A stretch of 64,000 nucleotides of DNA from Tenacibaculum sp. SZ-18. Lineage in GTDB: Bacteria; Bacteroidota; Bacteroidia; Flavobacteriales; Flavobacteriaceae. Positions 8,401-17,145 of the stretch are shown piece after piece. How positions within the stretch are numbered: the stretch's first letter is position 1; the number at the start of each line of letters is the position of its first letter. The translations under genes and the position numbers were made by a program. Under the pieces are notes generated by a model, which was given only the letters and a program-made list of their open reading frames with translations, was not told the origin of the DNA and did no database searches. The stretch covers positions 3,579,777 through 3,643,776 of the forward strand of contig NZ_CP019335.1 of the NCBI RefSeq assembly GCF_002813915.1, written 5' to 3'.

Positions 8401-10022
8401 GTTAATACAGGACGATCTAATTTATCATATACGATATATTCCCATCCTTTGCCTGGTATTTTCTTTTCAACTAAACGGTTTCTGTAATCATACACATATT
8501 GGTAACATAACTCTCTTAATTGTGTTGCTGTTGGTTTTGCTACTGATCCTTCTGCCTTTGGAGGGATTACATAGGTTAAATTCCCAAAGTCATCATATAC
8601 GTAATAGGTATCGTGAGGTTGGTTTGCATTGTAAGTACGTTTTAAAACTACTTGTCCACTTTTGTTTTTAAACTCCTCTGTGGTATGATCCTTATCATGT
8701 GTTTGAGATTCGTTCCAATTCTCATCTTTTGTTACGGTTTTTGACAATTCTCCTTCTCCATAAGAATCCGTTCCTCCTTCTAATGTTGGAGTGTATGTGT
8801 TGTTGGCAAAAGTCGTCGTTACAGAATAAACTTTAACTTCTCCAGTAGAATTTACATCATAATCAAACTTAATCTCATGTCCGTTTCCTAATTTCCAATC
8901 GGTTCCTGGAGCAGCTTGTTGTGTAACTCTATTTAACGGAGAGTAATCATATGCTTTTTCTGAATATGCATTTACTTGAGATGGTAGAGTTACTCCAGCA
9001 AAGTCTTTCGCATATTTATTTGCATAATATCTTTGTGTTTCTGTTCCCATTTCACCCGTACGAAAGTTCGCATCACCACTTCCATTAGTAAGTGGTAAAT
9101 ACTCTTTGGTAATTCTGCCTAAATTATCGTACTCTACATGTGAGACAATGTCTTTTATGTTTTCCTGTGCAATTACAGGTGAACTTTCAGTAATCACATC
9201 ATCTAATGGGATTTCTCCTCCATCCATCTCTTGAAACAATGGACTCCAAAAGTACTGACGAACACTAGTATCTGTACAGTAATACAAATAATTTCTTAAT
9301 CTGGTAGATGTTTTATCTGAACGCCATCTAAATTCTATTCCATCCAAAACCTTATTTCCATTCGTATCGTATACACCACTTACTCCTGAATCTGAACCTC
9401 TATAAGTGTGAGGATGTACAATACCAACTAATAAATACCATTTGTTTGCCTCTGGTAAGAAATTAACGATAAAATAAGGATTGGAATTAATTGTTCCACT
9501 TAAATTGTTAACATCATTCCAACCAATTCCATGATATGTTCTCCCATGAGATGTTGATCCGGTTTTATTTTTCTTAACCCAAATTGTATAACGATAGGTT
9601 TTGGTATTATCAATCGTAAAAAAATCTGTATTCCAGCCTCCATCTGCTCCACTAGCAGCATCTGGTATACATTCCCATAGTAAATCTGTACCTCCAAATG
9701 GGGTAGTTCCGCTTACAATTTTGTTCTCAGTTGAAGCTCCGTTTCTGTTAAAAAAATCAGTAGCAGTTGCATTTAATGTCCAATCAATTGGAATAGTATT
9801 CTCAGAAACTGTATTTCCTCCCGCATTAACGCCAACAGTTTGTTTTAAACGACCTAGTCCATCAAAATACTGGACGCTAGTCATTACTTCATCTTTATTA
9901 TGTCCTGTAATAGGTGTTGTAGTTCCTTTCTTATACACCTTAGTTACTACATGATTCTCATTAGTGCTTTGTGCGTACATCACAAATGGCAACATTAAAA
10001 GTATAAATACTAACTTTTTCAT
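5490..10022 (-). CDS. Large secreted RHS/YD-repeat protein (DUF6443 type)
   Basis: A 1510-residue protein with a Sec signal peptide (MKKLVFILLMLPFVMYAQS). Order: a DUF6443-like start (VMTSVQYFDGLGRLKQTV), a jelly-roll-like insert at about 90-280, many YD repeats, a second beta-rich insert at about 785-940 (YNAGDIFRVERIGNTIHYKK), further YD repeats, and the RHS-associated core (YYPFGLEHRGYN, then DPAIGRFWQIDPLAEKYTYN) near residue 1290. The last about 190 residues are variable as in polymorphic toxins, but they are repetitive, Thr/Val-rich and without a nuclease or deaminase motif. LTWEQQQ occurs twice in tandem near 1325. Seven bases separate it from the upstream RHS gene, so the two form an operon. 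Probably a surface or secreted filament-like protein. Confidence 0.9.
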   Translation of the reverse strand: MKKLVFILLMLPFVMYAQSTNENHVVTKVYKKGTTTPITGHNKDEVMTSVQYFDGLGRLKQTVGVNAGGNTVSENTIPIDWTLNATATDFFNRNGASTENKIVSGTTPFGGTDLLWECIPDAASGADGGWNTDFFTIDNTKTYRYTIWVKKNKTGSTSHGRTYHGIGWNDVNNLSGTINSNPYFIVNFLPEANKWYLLVGIVHPHTYRGSDSGVSGVYDTNGNKVLDGIEFRWRSDKTSTRLRNYLYYCTDTSVRQYFWSPLFQEMDGGEIPLDDVITESSPVIAQENIKDIVSHVEYDNLGRITKEYLPLTNGSGDANFRTGEMGTETQRYYANKYAKDFAGVTLPSQVNAYSEKAYDYSPLNRVTQQAAPGTDWKLGNGHEIKFDYDVNSTGEVKVYSVTTTFANNTYTPTLEGGTDSYGEGELSKTVTKDENWNESQTHDKDHTTEEFKNKSGQVVLKRTYNANQPHDTYYVYDDFGNLTYVIPPKAEGSVAKPTATQLRELCYQYVYDYRNRLVEKKIPGKGWEYIVYDKLDRPVLTQDANQHVKTNSSGQLDRELLFTKYDQLGRVVYTGITKNLSSRTTLQNTANTGDYEQYENRTTGKQNYGGVDIYYSKSAIPRVVSEVYTINYYDTYINLPTDFVAPTKVYSDVVNVTTNTKGLATVSKVKVLGTSSWITTVTYYDKKARPIYVYSKNDYLQTTDIVESKLDDFTGKVLETKTTHTKAGKDPIVTIDRFEYDHMDRLISQNQQIDDQISERIVKNNYDDMGQLESKVLGNGTKAGYRYNIESVVSVSDNIITKVGGGNTSWDGDISTQGSINGDGYVEFISETKGKYYMAGLSNNNNTASFQSIKFAIYINHSVYIYESGANKGIRLSYNAGDIFRVERIGNTIHYKKNGETFYVSTKKSTEELFGDVSMYHTGAQIRDLKIVDNSKGLQKVDYNYNVRGWLTNINDDIQVDNDLFNFSIQYNDPSVELNKRLYNGNIAQTSWQTQNVDIARRQYTYTYDALNRITHAGGLTNLYNAAYSYDKNGNILSLIRKGHVNADATSFGTMDDLAYTYDNGNKLLKVAENTGSKTYGFKDGANSGNDYTYDANGNMISDANKQITSVLYNHLNMPTEIKFNNSNTKKINYTYDATGVKLRKTTNNNGAITTTDYAGSFVYENNTFKQLSQPEGYVRYSSSSGFDYVYQYRDIWRNTRITYSDVNKDGVITPSTEILREQNYYPFGLEHRGYNTNIIGVKNNLKQYQGQEFTEDLDLNTHEWRYRVSDPAIGRFWQIDPLAEKYTYNSVYAFQENKLGSGIELEGLENLTWEQQQSLTWEQQQYLQMSKEGQGLLASIGSYVDKFFASFTVTTTEETGSKETPVTITNVETTTVSPNLEDFFMNGMRPSSDGTIIVTNTPMVKVDKSSTKTVSTKVVKEEVKLKGPAKATGDVKVSTNLETGETSVTGKVSLVVSAGDNKAGLFASTKSSSNGSVNVKGGVEASVKVDKKTTLGFTLGISHTVLENE
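6046..6093 (-). repeat. Tandem duplication inside the RHS gene
   Basis: A unit of about 24 bp (containing TGCTGCTGTTCCCAAGTAAG) occurs twice back to back, giving a duplicated LTWEQQQ in the protein just after the RHS core. It keeps the frame. It marks the boundary between the conserved core and the variable tail. Confidence 0.8.
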
Positions 10023-10029
10023 CTTTTTC

Positions 10030-13000
10030 TTAATTTTTATAGTTGTACGTGTGTTCTTTTAAAATCTCTTCCTCTGTGTTTTTAACAAATTTTAATCTGT
10101 TAAATTCATCGTACTCATAATACATTACCTCTCCTCTTGGATCTGTAATACTTGTTACACCAACTAATGGATCGTATGTAAAACTTGTAACCTGTGATGC
10201 AGAAAAAGCATTACGTAACGCTGTTAAACTTGCGCGTAAACTGTTTTCTGTAGACTCGTTTATATCATTATTAGAAGCATTAATTGCATTTACAATTGCT
10301 TGGTTTTGTTCTGGAGTGAAAGTATAATTCACATAGTAACGTTTTTTATCAGGCTGATAAACTGAAGTCATCGGTAATCCCTCAATTTTAGCAATTGGTT
10401 GAGTTTTATTATACCCCCAAACATAGTAAATCATTGATCCATCTTTTTTACTCACTACTTTTGGATTTCCATAATCATAATCATGAAAAATAGCTCTATC
10501 TTCTACTAAGGCTTGGTTTCCTTTACTTGTTTGTATTACAGATGGTAATAAAACTCCATTAAAAGGACCATATTCCGAATGTTGAACACCTAATTTGGTG
10601 TCATTTTTATAAGAAGTAGAAGTTACAGGTTGCATTCTATTTTGAGCCATTAAAGATGAATTATACCCGTTCTCTGTTTTATAGACATCTCCTCTACTAT
10701 CAGTCATTTCAGTACGCTTTAACTGGTAATGCCTAGGGTAATCATAGAAATACTTCGTTTCACTCTCCAATACTTTGCCATCGAAATAATTGCGTTCGGT
10801 AGTGCTATACAAATCTACTGTTCCTCCTGTTAAATAATATACACGCAAACCTGAAGTATACCTGTCAAGAGGGTTAACAGGCCTTTTCCTCATAAATAAT
10901 GGTAGCTTAAATAATGTTCTACTTTCATTGACTCCAACTTTTCCTAAGGAACTCTTTTCTTCAGTCCAACCTAAATATTCTGCTGGTGGATTAAATTTAA
11001 AATCAGGATAGGTAAAAATACCACCAACAAGGTCAAAACCATAAAAATGATCTCCATACAAATAATTAGTGATTACTTCTTTTTCTAAAACATACCCTCT
11101 GGAAGGAACATTACTATAGGTTAATGTATTTACGTTTTTACCTCTTAACCATTCGTTATCTGTCGGGGGATGATAAGGAAACTCATAATAATCTCCTCCT
11201 CCATCAGGTAAATTCGTAAAATAATATTCTGTCTTACCTTCATTATCATCTTTTGTACCATTAAATTCTGTTACAAAAGAATAACCAATAGTATTAGCCT
11301 GATAAGAACTAAAAGCACTTGTCTGATCAAAATAAGCAATTATATAATTAGTACAAGCACTATTATTTTTATACTTATCGATAAGTAAATAAGAAGGTAA
11401 ACCTATTACAACACCACTAGTATTTCCGCCTCTATTATAATCAAATTCTTTGATTCTTGTATCATGTTCAGTAATATACTCTATCTTTTTAATTCTTTTA
11501 CCACCAGAGTATAGCATAGGTATGGGTTGATCATAGGTAATGGTTAATTTGAAATCATAATCAGGATTTAAATGTAAATCTACTGGAACATTAGGATGCC
11601 TTGGGACTAAAGGCTTGAAACTAACTGTTCCACCTCCTCGGCAAGTACTAAAGCTAACTTCTCTACCTATTTCCATTTCATAACCATCCTTCAGAACTTG
11701 AAAAATACAGTCCGGAATATTTGGATCTCCGTTAGCTTCTCTTAAATGAAAACAATCTAGTTTGTAAGTTGCAGTAACTCCTGCAGGAATATCATAATTT
11801 AATACCTTATAAGTTCCAGTAGAACTATCAATGAAATCACTCTTTGTTAATTCTATTTTTACTCCTACCTCAGACTCTGGATTAATATCAGGTGTAACTA
11901 CTTCGTTAATAAAAGAAGGTGACGCTCCCGTATTATGTTCATAAGTGAACTTAGTTATTCCTCCTGTAGGATACTTAATCTGCTCTAGAATACCTGCTTT
12001 AGAGTTTTCTAAATGAACCCTTCTATCTGGTTTGAAAGTACCATACTCAAACATTCTTAAGAAAGGACCGTTACGCTCTGCCCCATTATAATATCCCCAA
12101 TAATCTTGTCTTGTAGAAAAACGACTTGGTAATACTTTTGCATTATAGGTGAATTCATAGGGTGGTAATTTCGCTCCTGTATTTCCTTCTTCTTCAATAC
12201 TGGTTAAAAACATACGTTTTAACGACTTCCCAAATAAATTTAAATTGGTAATATGACTTAATACATTTGAATAATCAGTACTTGTAGTATATGTATAATT
12301 TAAATCAAATGCCTTTATTTTTCTATTATTTTGATCGTAAACGGTTATTTTATCAAGAGCGTGCCCTTCATAATCTTCTCTTAAATTAGTTTCTTTTGTA
12401 AAAACAATACTTCCTTGGTTATAGGTTATTCTACTTAATTGATAAACCGTCTCATCAATCCTATTTATTTTAGAACTCATTGTTAAAATATTAGTCATAT
12501 CTCCCAAATTAGTAGTTGATGTAGGATATGGGGAATGTTTATCATAAGATTTATCGTATCGCTGTATACTTTCTACTTCATAGTGGTAGCTAATCATCTC
12601 TCCATAAGCAGTTTCTATATCCATGAGCTTCCAAGAACTGAAGTTTTGTTCACCAGATCCATGACCATCTCTAACAACATTTCCATTATAATATATTGAT
12701 TCTCCTATTGAAGAGCGTTGATAATCTCTTGCTTCTCTTTGTCTATCTTTAGAAATCCCATAGTAAAATGTATTACCCGATGCATCTATAACTTTGAATC
12801 CAATTATTCGCTTCTTTATCCTATTAATAACTTCTCGCTCTGAAATTATCTTTACATCACCAAAACTTTGAACAACAGGCTCTAAAGTTTCATAATCAAA
12901 AACAAACTTTCCACTTGTTCCTCCTCCACTAAAAGTAAATTGATCTGGATAATAATCATAATCTGTTATTTGGGTCTCTCTTGAGAAAAAATTAGCTCTG

Positions 13001-13440
13001 GCACCCTCGCTTAATGGAACAGACATAAAGTCTGAAGCATTTCCTAAATAACCTGACTCATCAGCCTTCCCTCTAATTTGACGTGAAATATCACCGCCAT
13101 ACGTTAGAGACCAACCCATTCCTGTTCTTGGAGCTGTCTCAGAAACTTTAACTCCACGACCATGATAACTTAAACTGATTGGAATTTGGATTCCTTTTAC
13201 CGAAATAGTATGGATAGGAATTGAAACATTTGCCATTCCCGTATAATGAGATACTGGCACTTCAGTAAATCTTGATAATGCCGCCGCTTCTGGTGATGGC
13301 GGAACTACTTCAGGTAAAAAATTACCCTGAGAAGACGTACTTCCTCCTCCTCCAATAGGATTTCCATTTGACCCTGCGAGTTGACTATAACCCATAAAAG
13401 ATCCAAGCGTTATAGCAACGCTTAACAATAATTTTTTCAT
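10030..13440 (-). CDS. Secreted SpvB-like / RHS-repeat protein
   Basis: A 1136-residue protein with a signal peptide (MKKLLLSVAITLGSFMGYSQ). The early region (VPVSHYTGMANVSIPIHTIS, LSYHGRGVKVSETAPRTGMGW) resembles the N-terminal beta-barrel part of SpvB/TcaC-type proteins; the C-terminus has YD repeats (TDPRGEVMYYEYDEFNRLKF). It is the first gene of a two-gene operon with the larger RHS protein. In ABC-toxin systems a TcB-like and a TcC-like protein build a hollow shell together; here both have their own signal peptides, so a similar pairing outside the cell is conceivable but is inference only. Confidence 0.85.
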   Translation of the reverse strand: MKKLLLSVAITLGSFMGYSQLAGSNGNPIGGGGSTSSQGNFLPEVVPPSPEAAALSRFTEVPVSHYTGMANVSIPIHTISVKGIQIPISLSYHGRGVKVSETAPRTGMGWSLTYGGDISRQIRGKADESGYLGNASDFMSVPLSEGARANFFSRETQITDYDYYPDQFTFSGGGTSGKFVFDYETLEPVVQSFGDVKIISEREVINRIKKRIIGFKVIDASGNTFYYGISKDRQREARDYQRSSIGESIYYNGNVVRDGHGSGEQNFSSWKLMDIETAYGEMISYHYEVESIQRYDKSYDKHSPYPTSTTNLGDMTNILTMSSKINRIDETVYQLSRITYNQGSIVFTKETNLREDYEGHALDKITVYDQNNRKIKAFDLNYTYTTSTDYSNVLSHITNLNLFGKSLKRMFLTSIEEEGNTGAKLPPYEFTYNAKVLPSRFSTRQDYWGYYNGAERNGPFLRMFEYGTFKPDRRVHLENSKAGILEQIKYPTGGITKFTYEHNTGASPSFINEVVTPDINPESEVGVKIELTKSDFIDSSTGTYKVLNYDIPAGVTATYKLDCFHLREANGDPNIPDCIFQVLKDGYEMEIGREVSFSTCRGGGTVSFKPLVPRHPNVPVDLHLNPDYDFKLTITYDQPIPMLYSGGKRIKKIEYITEHDTRIKEFDYNRGGNTSGVVIGLPSYLLIDKYKNNSACTNYIIAYFDQTSAFSSYQANTIGYSFVTEFNGTKDDNEGKTEYYFTNLPDGGGDYYEFPYHPPTDNEWLRGKNVNTLTYSNVPSRGYVLEKEVITNYLYGDHFYGFDLVGGIFTYPDFKFNPPAEYLGWTEEKSSLGKVGVNESRTLFKLPLFMRKRPVNPLDRYTSGLRVYYLTGGTVDLYSTTERNYFDGKVLESETKYFYDYPRHYQLKRTEMTDSRGDVYKTENGYNSSLMAQNRMQPVTSTSYKNDTKLGVQHSEYGPFNGVLLPSVIQTSKGNQALVEDRAIFHDYDYGNPKVVSKKDGSMIYYVWGYNKTQPIAKIEGLPMTSVYQPDKKRYYVNYTFTPEQNQAIVNAINASNNDINESTENSLRASLTALRNAFSASQVTSFTYDPLVGVTSITDPRGEVMYYEYDEFNRLKFVKNTEEEILKEHTYNYKN

Positions 13441-13494
13441 AAGATTAATTGATTTTTTTTAGCAATTATTAATTAAACAATTTTTTCTCCGGCG

Positions 13495-13502
13495 CAAATA
13501 TA
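13495..13502 (-). promoter_or_regulatory. -7 box of the RHS operon
   Basis: On the minus strand TATATTTG (TAnnTTTG) about 55 bp upstream of the ATG at 13440, followed by GC-rich bases where transcription would start. No clear -33 TTG at the ideal distance. Confidence 0.65.
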
Positions 13503-13663
13503 CATACTTTTAGTTATTTAACTAATATGTTGTCACTTTTAAAAATTGTTACCTAAAGTTTTATAACTTTTTTTTACTTATTGTTATCATATTGAATATT
13601 GAGAGGAGGGTTAATCAGGGACTCCAATTCTTGAGGCTACAGAATAAAACATGCCTACAATAA

Positions 13664-13691
13664 AAAACTCGGAATATCAATCCCGAGTTTT
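13664..13691 (-). terminator. Terminator of the polysaccharide/purD transcription unit
   Basis: Hairpin with arms AAAACTCGG and CCGAGTTTT, followed on the minus strand by a T run, 24 bp after the purD stop. Confidence 0.85.
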
Positions 13692-13714
13692 ACTGTTATA
13701 TTAAAAGAATGGTT

Positions 13715-14992
13715 TTATTTGACTAAATCAAAACCAATATCTTTTCGATAGTTGATTTTCTCAAAGGACAATTTATCAATATTGTTATACGACACTTTTA
13801 ATGCTTCTTCAATAGTATCTCCGAAAGAGGTTACAGCTATTACACGCCCTCCATTTGTAACTACTTTATCAGCATCTTTTTTGGTTCCTGCATGAAAAAC
13901 TAAAGAGCCCTCAACTTCATTTAAACCTGTAATCTCCTTTCCTTTTTCATAAGCCTCTGGATATCCTCCTGAAACTAACATTACTGTTGTCGCTGTTTTA
14001 TCTGTTACGCTGAAACTTTTTTCTTCTAAAGTTTGCGTTGCAACACCTTCAAATAATTCTAATAAATCAGATTCTATTCTTGGTAAAACTACTTCAGTCT
14101 CAGGGTCTCCCATACGCACGTTATACTCAATTACGAATGGATCTCCAGCTACATTCATTAATCCAATAAAAATGAAACCTCTGTAATCAATACCATCTTT
14201 TTGTAATCCATTTACGGTTGGTTTGATAATTCGTTCTTCTACTTTTCCAAGAAAATCATCATTTGCAAAAGGAACTGGTGAAATGGCTCCCATTCCCCCT
14301 GTATTTAATCCAGTGTCGCCTTCTCCAATTCGTTTATAATCTTTTGCTGATGGTAAAACTTTATAACTCTTTCCATCTGTTAAAACGAATACTGATAATT
14401 CTATTCCTTTTAAAAATTCTTCAATCACAACAGTTGCAGAAGCTGCTCCGAATTTTTTATTCGTAAGCATTTCTTTTAACTCAACTTTTGCTTCTGATAA
14501 ATCATCTAAAATTAATACTCCCTTCCCGGCAGCTAATCCGTCTGCTTTTAAAACAAATGGTGGTTTCAATGTTTCTAAAAAAGCAAATCCTTCTTCTAAT
14601 GTTTCACTTGTAAATGATTGATATTTAGCAGTTGGAATGTTATGTTTTTCCATGAACTGTTTTGAAAAATCTTTACTTCCTTCCAATAAAGCTCCATCTT
14701 TTTTTGGACCAATAACTGGAACAGATTTTAATTCTTCATCAGACAAAAAGAAATCGTGTACACCTTCAACTAATGGAGCTTCCGGCCCTACCACAACCAT
14801 GTTAATATCTTGTTCTAGAACTACTTTTTTTACAGCCTCAAAATCGGTTGGATTTATCGCAATATTAATCGCAATTTTATCAGTACCAGCATTTCCTGGT
14901 GCAACAAAAAGTTTATTGATTTTTTTACTTTGTGATAGCTTGTGCGTAAATGCATGTTCTCTTCCTCCAGAACCTAAAACTAAAATATTCAT
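13715..14992 (-). CDS. purD: Phosphoribosylamine-glycine ligase (GARS)
   Basis: ATP-grasp enzyme that joins glycine to phosphoribosylamine in the second step of purine synthesis. The N-terminal domain starts MNILVLGSGGREHAF; the ATP-grasp region shows FVLKADGLAAGKGVLI and IEYNVRMGDPETEVVLPR, both signature motifs. From the chosen ATG it has 425 residues, the usual length. A longer reading from 15019 adds nine residues (MQLNNTTHT) ahead of the conserved GxGGREH start and is unlikely. It is the last gene of a minus-strand run after the polysaccharide genes, an unusual place for a purine gene; it may be co-transcribed with them by chance. Confidence 0.97.
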   Translation of the reverse strand: MNILVLGSGGREHAFTHKLSQSKKINKLFVAPGNAGTDKIAINIAINPTDFEAVKKVVLEQDINMVVVGPEAPLVEGVHDFFLSDEELKSVPVIGPKKDGALLEGSKDFSKQFMEKHNIPTAKYQSFTSETLEEGFAFLETLKPPFVLKADGLAAGKGVLILDDLSEAKVELKEMLTNKKFGAASATVVIEEFLKGIELSVFVLTDGKSYKVLPSAKDYKRIGEGDTGLNTGGMGAISPVPFANDDFLGKVEERIIKPTVNGLQKDGIDYRGFIFIGLMNVAGDPFVIEYNVRMGDPETEVVLPRIESDLLELFEGVATQTLEEKSFSVTDKTATTVMLVSGGYPEAYEKGKEITGLNEVEGSLVFHAGTKKDADKVVTNGGRVIAVTSFGDTIEEALKVSYNNIDKLSFEKINYRKDIGFDLVK

Positions 14993-15025
14993 TGTGTGTG
15001 TTGTGTTATTAAGCTGCAAATATAG

Positions 15026-15784
15026 CTATAACCATTTTAAAAAATACTTCACAGCAGATGAGAAATGATAGAAAAACAACCTGATGTTTATTGCCGATCC
15101 TTTACGTAAAACATGAGTTACTTCAACACTTGGGAAATAATATTTCTTTTTACCTATTTGATCTATTTTTTTACAAATATCTAAATCTTCCATATATAAA
15201 AAATACCTTTCATCAAATCCATTTATCTGCGTAAAATCTTCTGTTTTAAAAAGCATAAAACAACCATGAACAGCTTCAGGAAAGAAAGGTTGAGATAAGT
15301 CTAGATTTCTATATTCTTGCTGGTAAATTCTCTTTTTACTAATTCCTGTTTTTCGAAATAAAAGATCTAAGAAATTTGGATATTTACGCACTGAATATTG
15401 ATGTTCACCATCAGGATATTTAATTGCAGGAGCTACAATCGACAATTCCTCATTTATTTCAAACTGTTCTACTAACTCATCTAAAACTTGAGGTTTAAAA
15501 ACAGTATCTGGATTTAAAACTAAATGATACTTAGAATTATCTTTAATCTTGCTTATAACAAGATTATTCGCTTTAGAAAAACCCAAATTCTTATTATTAA
15601 AAATATAGGTGATTTCGGGATGATTAAGAATGTAAGAATTTGAAATTGGTGTTGGAGAATTATCAACTAAAAAAAGTTTCTTTTCTCCTGAATATGCTAA
15701 AAATGAATTTACAGCTTTTAACAGCACATCCTCTTGTTCCTTAAAAAGAACAATTGTTGCAGATATGTTGTAATGATTTGACAT
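15026..15784 (-). CDS. Family 2 glycosyltransferase (rhamnosyltransferase-like)
   Basis: 252 residues with a GT-A fold. The nucleotide-sugar binding start (ATIVLFKEQEDVLLKAVNSF), LVDNSPTP, an NKNLGFSKANN segment and the metal-binding VLNPDTVF (DxD-like) are typical of GT2 enzymes; FLYMEDLDICKKI near 200 is the usual ED(V/L)D acceptor-side motif. It would add a sugar from a nucleotide donor to the lipid-linked repeat unit at the inner face of the membrane. The start codon shares one base with the stop of the priming transferase gene (15784), so the two are coupled. Confidence 0.9.
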   Translation of the reverse strand: MSNHYNISATIVLFKEQEDVLLKAVNSFLAYSGEKKLFLVDNSPTPISNSYILNHPEITYIFNNKNLGFSKANNLVISKIKDNSKYHLVLNPDTVFKPQVLDELVEQFEINEELSIVAPAIKYPDGEHQYSVRKYPNFLDLLFRKTGISKKRIYQQEYRNLDLSQPFFPEAVHGCFMLFKTEDFTQINGFDERYFLYMEDLDICKKIDQIGKKKYYFPSVEVTHVLRKGSAINIRLFFYHFSSAVKYFLKWL

Positions 15785-17139
15785 TAATAAGCATTTTCAT
15801 CTCCTTTGAATACATTTAAAACAGTGCTCATTACAATTTTAACATCCAACATAAATGACCAGTTTTCAATATAAAATATATCCAAACGAACTCTGTTTTT
15901 TATATCTGACTTTCTTCTGATTTCACCACGATATCCACTAATTTGAGCCAGTCCAGTAATACCCGGTTTTACAGCATGTCTTTCTAAATAATTATCAACA
16001 TCTTTTTGATATTCAACCGCAAGACTTTCTAAATGCGGACGAGGACCAACAACACTCATACTTCCCAAAAGCACATTAAAAAACTGAGGAATCTCATCTA
16101 AACTTGTCTTTCTTAAAAATGCTCCAATTTTAGTTACTCTACTATCATTCTTTGTTGCATGGACTTTATCTGCTAATTGATTAATTCGCATTGATCGAAA
16201 TTTATAACAAACAAATTCTTCTCCATTGAATCCTTCTCTTTCTTGTTTAAAAATTGCAGGACCGCTTGACTCTAGTTTAATTAAGATCCATAAAATCGGA
16301 TATAACCAAGAAATGATAAACAAGCAGACAAAAGAAGCGAATAAAAAATCAAACACTCGTTTTATAATCCTATTTTCAGGTAAATCGAATGGCAATTTTT
16401 TTACACTCAAAACTTTTAAAGTCTCATCATAAAACTGCACATTTCTACTTTTACTGTAAAACTCTTTAGAATCTGGAATTAGCTTTAAAGTTATATTATT
16501 CAAACTTGTGTGCTTGGTTAATTTTTTAATTTGAGATTTCTTTAAAATTGACAAGGTAGCATATATTTCGTCTACATCATTATTCTCTAAAAAAGTATAT
16601 AATTCTTTCTCGTTTCCTAAATAACTAGCCTCCTCAGCTCTTTTATTTGAAAAGTAACCTAGATAAGAGTACCCTAAACTTCCTCTATTTTGGAAAAGTT
16701 TAATCATCTTTTTAGCAGTATCATCTTTCTCAAAAAAAACAACTTTATTAAAATTACTTCCTGATGCTCTGATTTTCTGAAGAATAAGATAGAACGCCAG
16801 CTTAATAATTGCCAAAGAACTTAAGGTAATTATCAATGTTTTAAATTGAGTATTTACTATTTCGCCTTCTTTAAAAATACCGAAGTACGCGAAAAACCCG
16901 AGTGTAAAAAATAGTGCTTGAACAACTGTTAACCTTAGTAACCTGTATAAATTAGTAAATCGATATACCTTATAATAATTGGAAATTACAGCGGTAATTA
17001 ACCAAAATACTGAAATATAAGAATGAAACTGAAAACTCTGATGTGCTTTCTCAAAAACAACAAACACAACAAAATTGATAACTAGTAAATCTACTATTAC
17101 TAAGAAAGAGGTTGTATTTCTAATTAGTTTGCTAACCAA
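15784..17139 (-). CDS. Polyprenyl-phosphate sugar phosphotransferase (priming enzyme, WcaJ-like)
   Basis: 451 residues: four N-terminal membrane helices, a central nucleotide-binding-like domain (VDEIYATLSILKKSQIKKL), a fifth hydrophobic segment at about 265-285, then the catalytic bacterial-sugar-transferase domain with KRVFDFLFAS, FKQEREGFNGEEFVCYKFRSM, LRKTSLDEIPQFFNVLLGSM and VGPRPH. It transfers a sugar-1-phosphate to undecaprenyl phosphate and so starts each repeat unit. Related proteins move glucose or galactose; the sugar here cannot be told. It lies near the downstream end of the glycan operon. Confidence 0.93.
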   Translation of the reverse strand: MVSKLIRNTTSFLVIVDLLVINFVVFVVFEKAHQSFQFHSYISVFWLITAVISNYYKVYRFTNLYRLLRLTVVQALFFTLGFFAYFGIFKEGEIVNTQFKTLIITLSSLAIIKLAFYLILQKIRASGSNFNKVVFFEKDDTAKKMIKLFQNRGSLGYSYLGYFSNKRAEEASYLGNEKELYTFLENNDVDEIYATLSILKKSQIKKLTKHTSLNNITLKLIPDSKEFYSKSRNVQFYDETLKVLSVKKLPFDLPENRIIKRVFDFLFASFVCLFIISWLYPILWILIKLESSGPAIFKQEREGFNGEEFVCYKFRSMRINQLADKVHATKNDSRVTKIGAFLRKTSLDEIPQFFNVLLGSMSVVGPRPHLESLAVEYQKDVDNYLERHAVKPGITGLAQISGYRGEIRRKSDIKNRVRLDIFYIENWSFMLDVKIVMSTVLNVFKGDENAY

Positions 17140-17145
17140 GGTAAA

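Noticed and set aside
15020..15068. Plus-strand frames across purD, RHS and glycan genes
   Set aside because: They lie opposite well-supported genes, have no family motifs and follow the codon pattern of the minus-strand genes.
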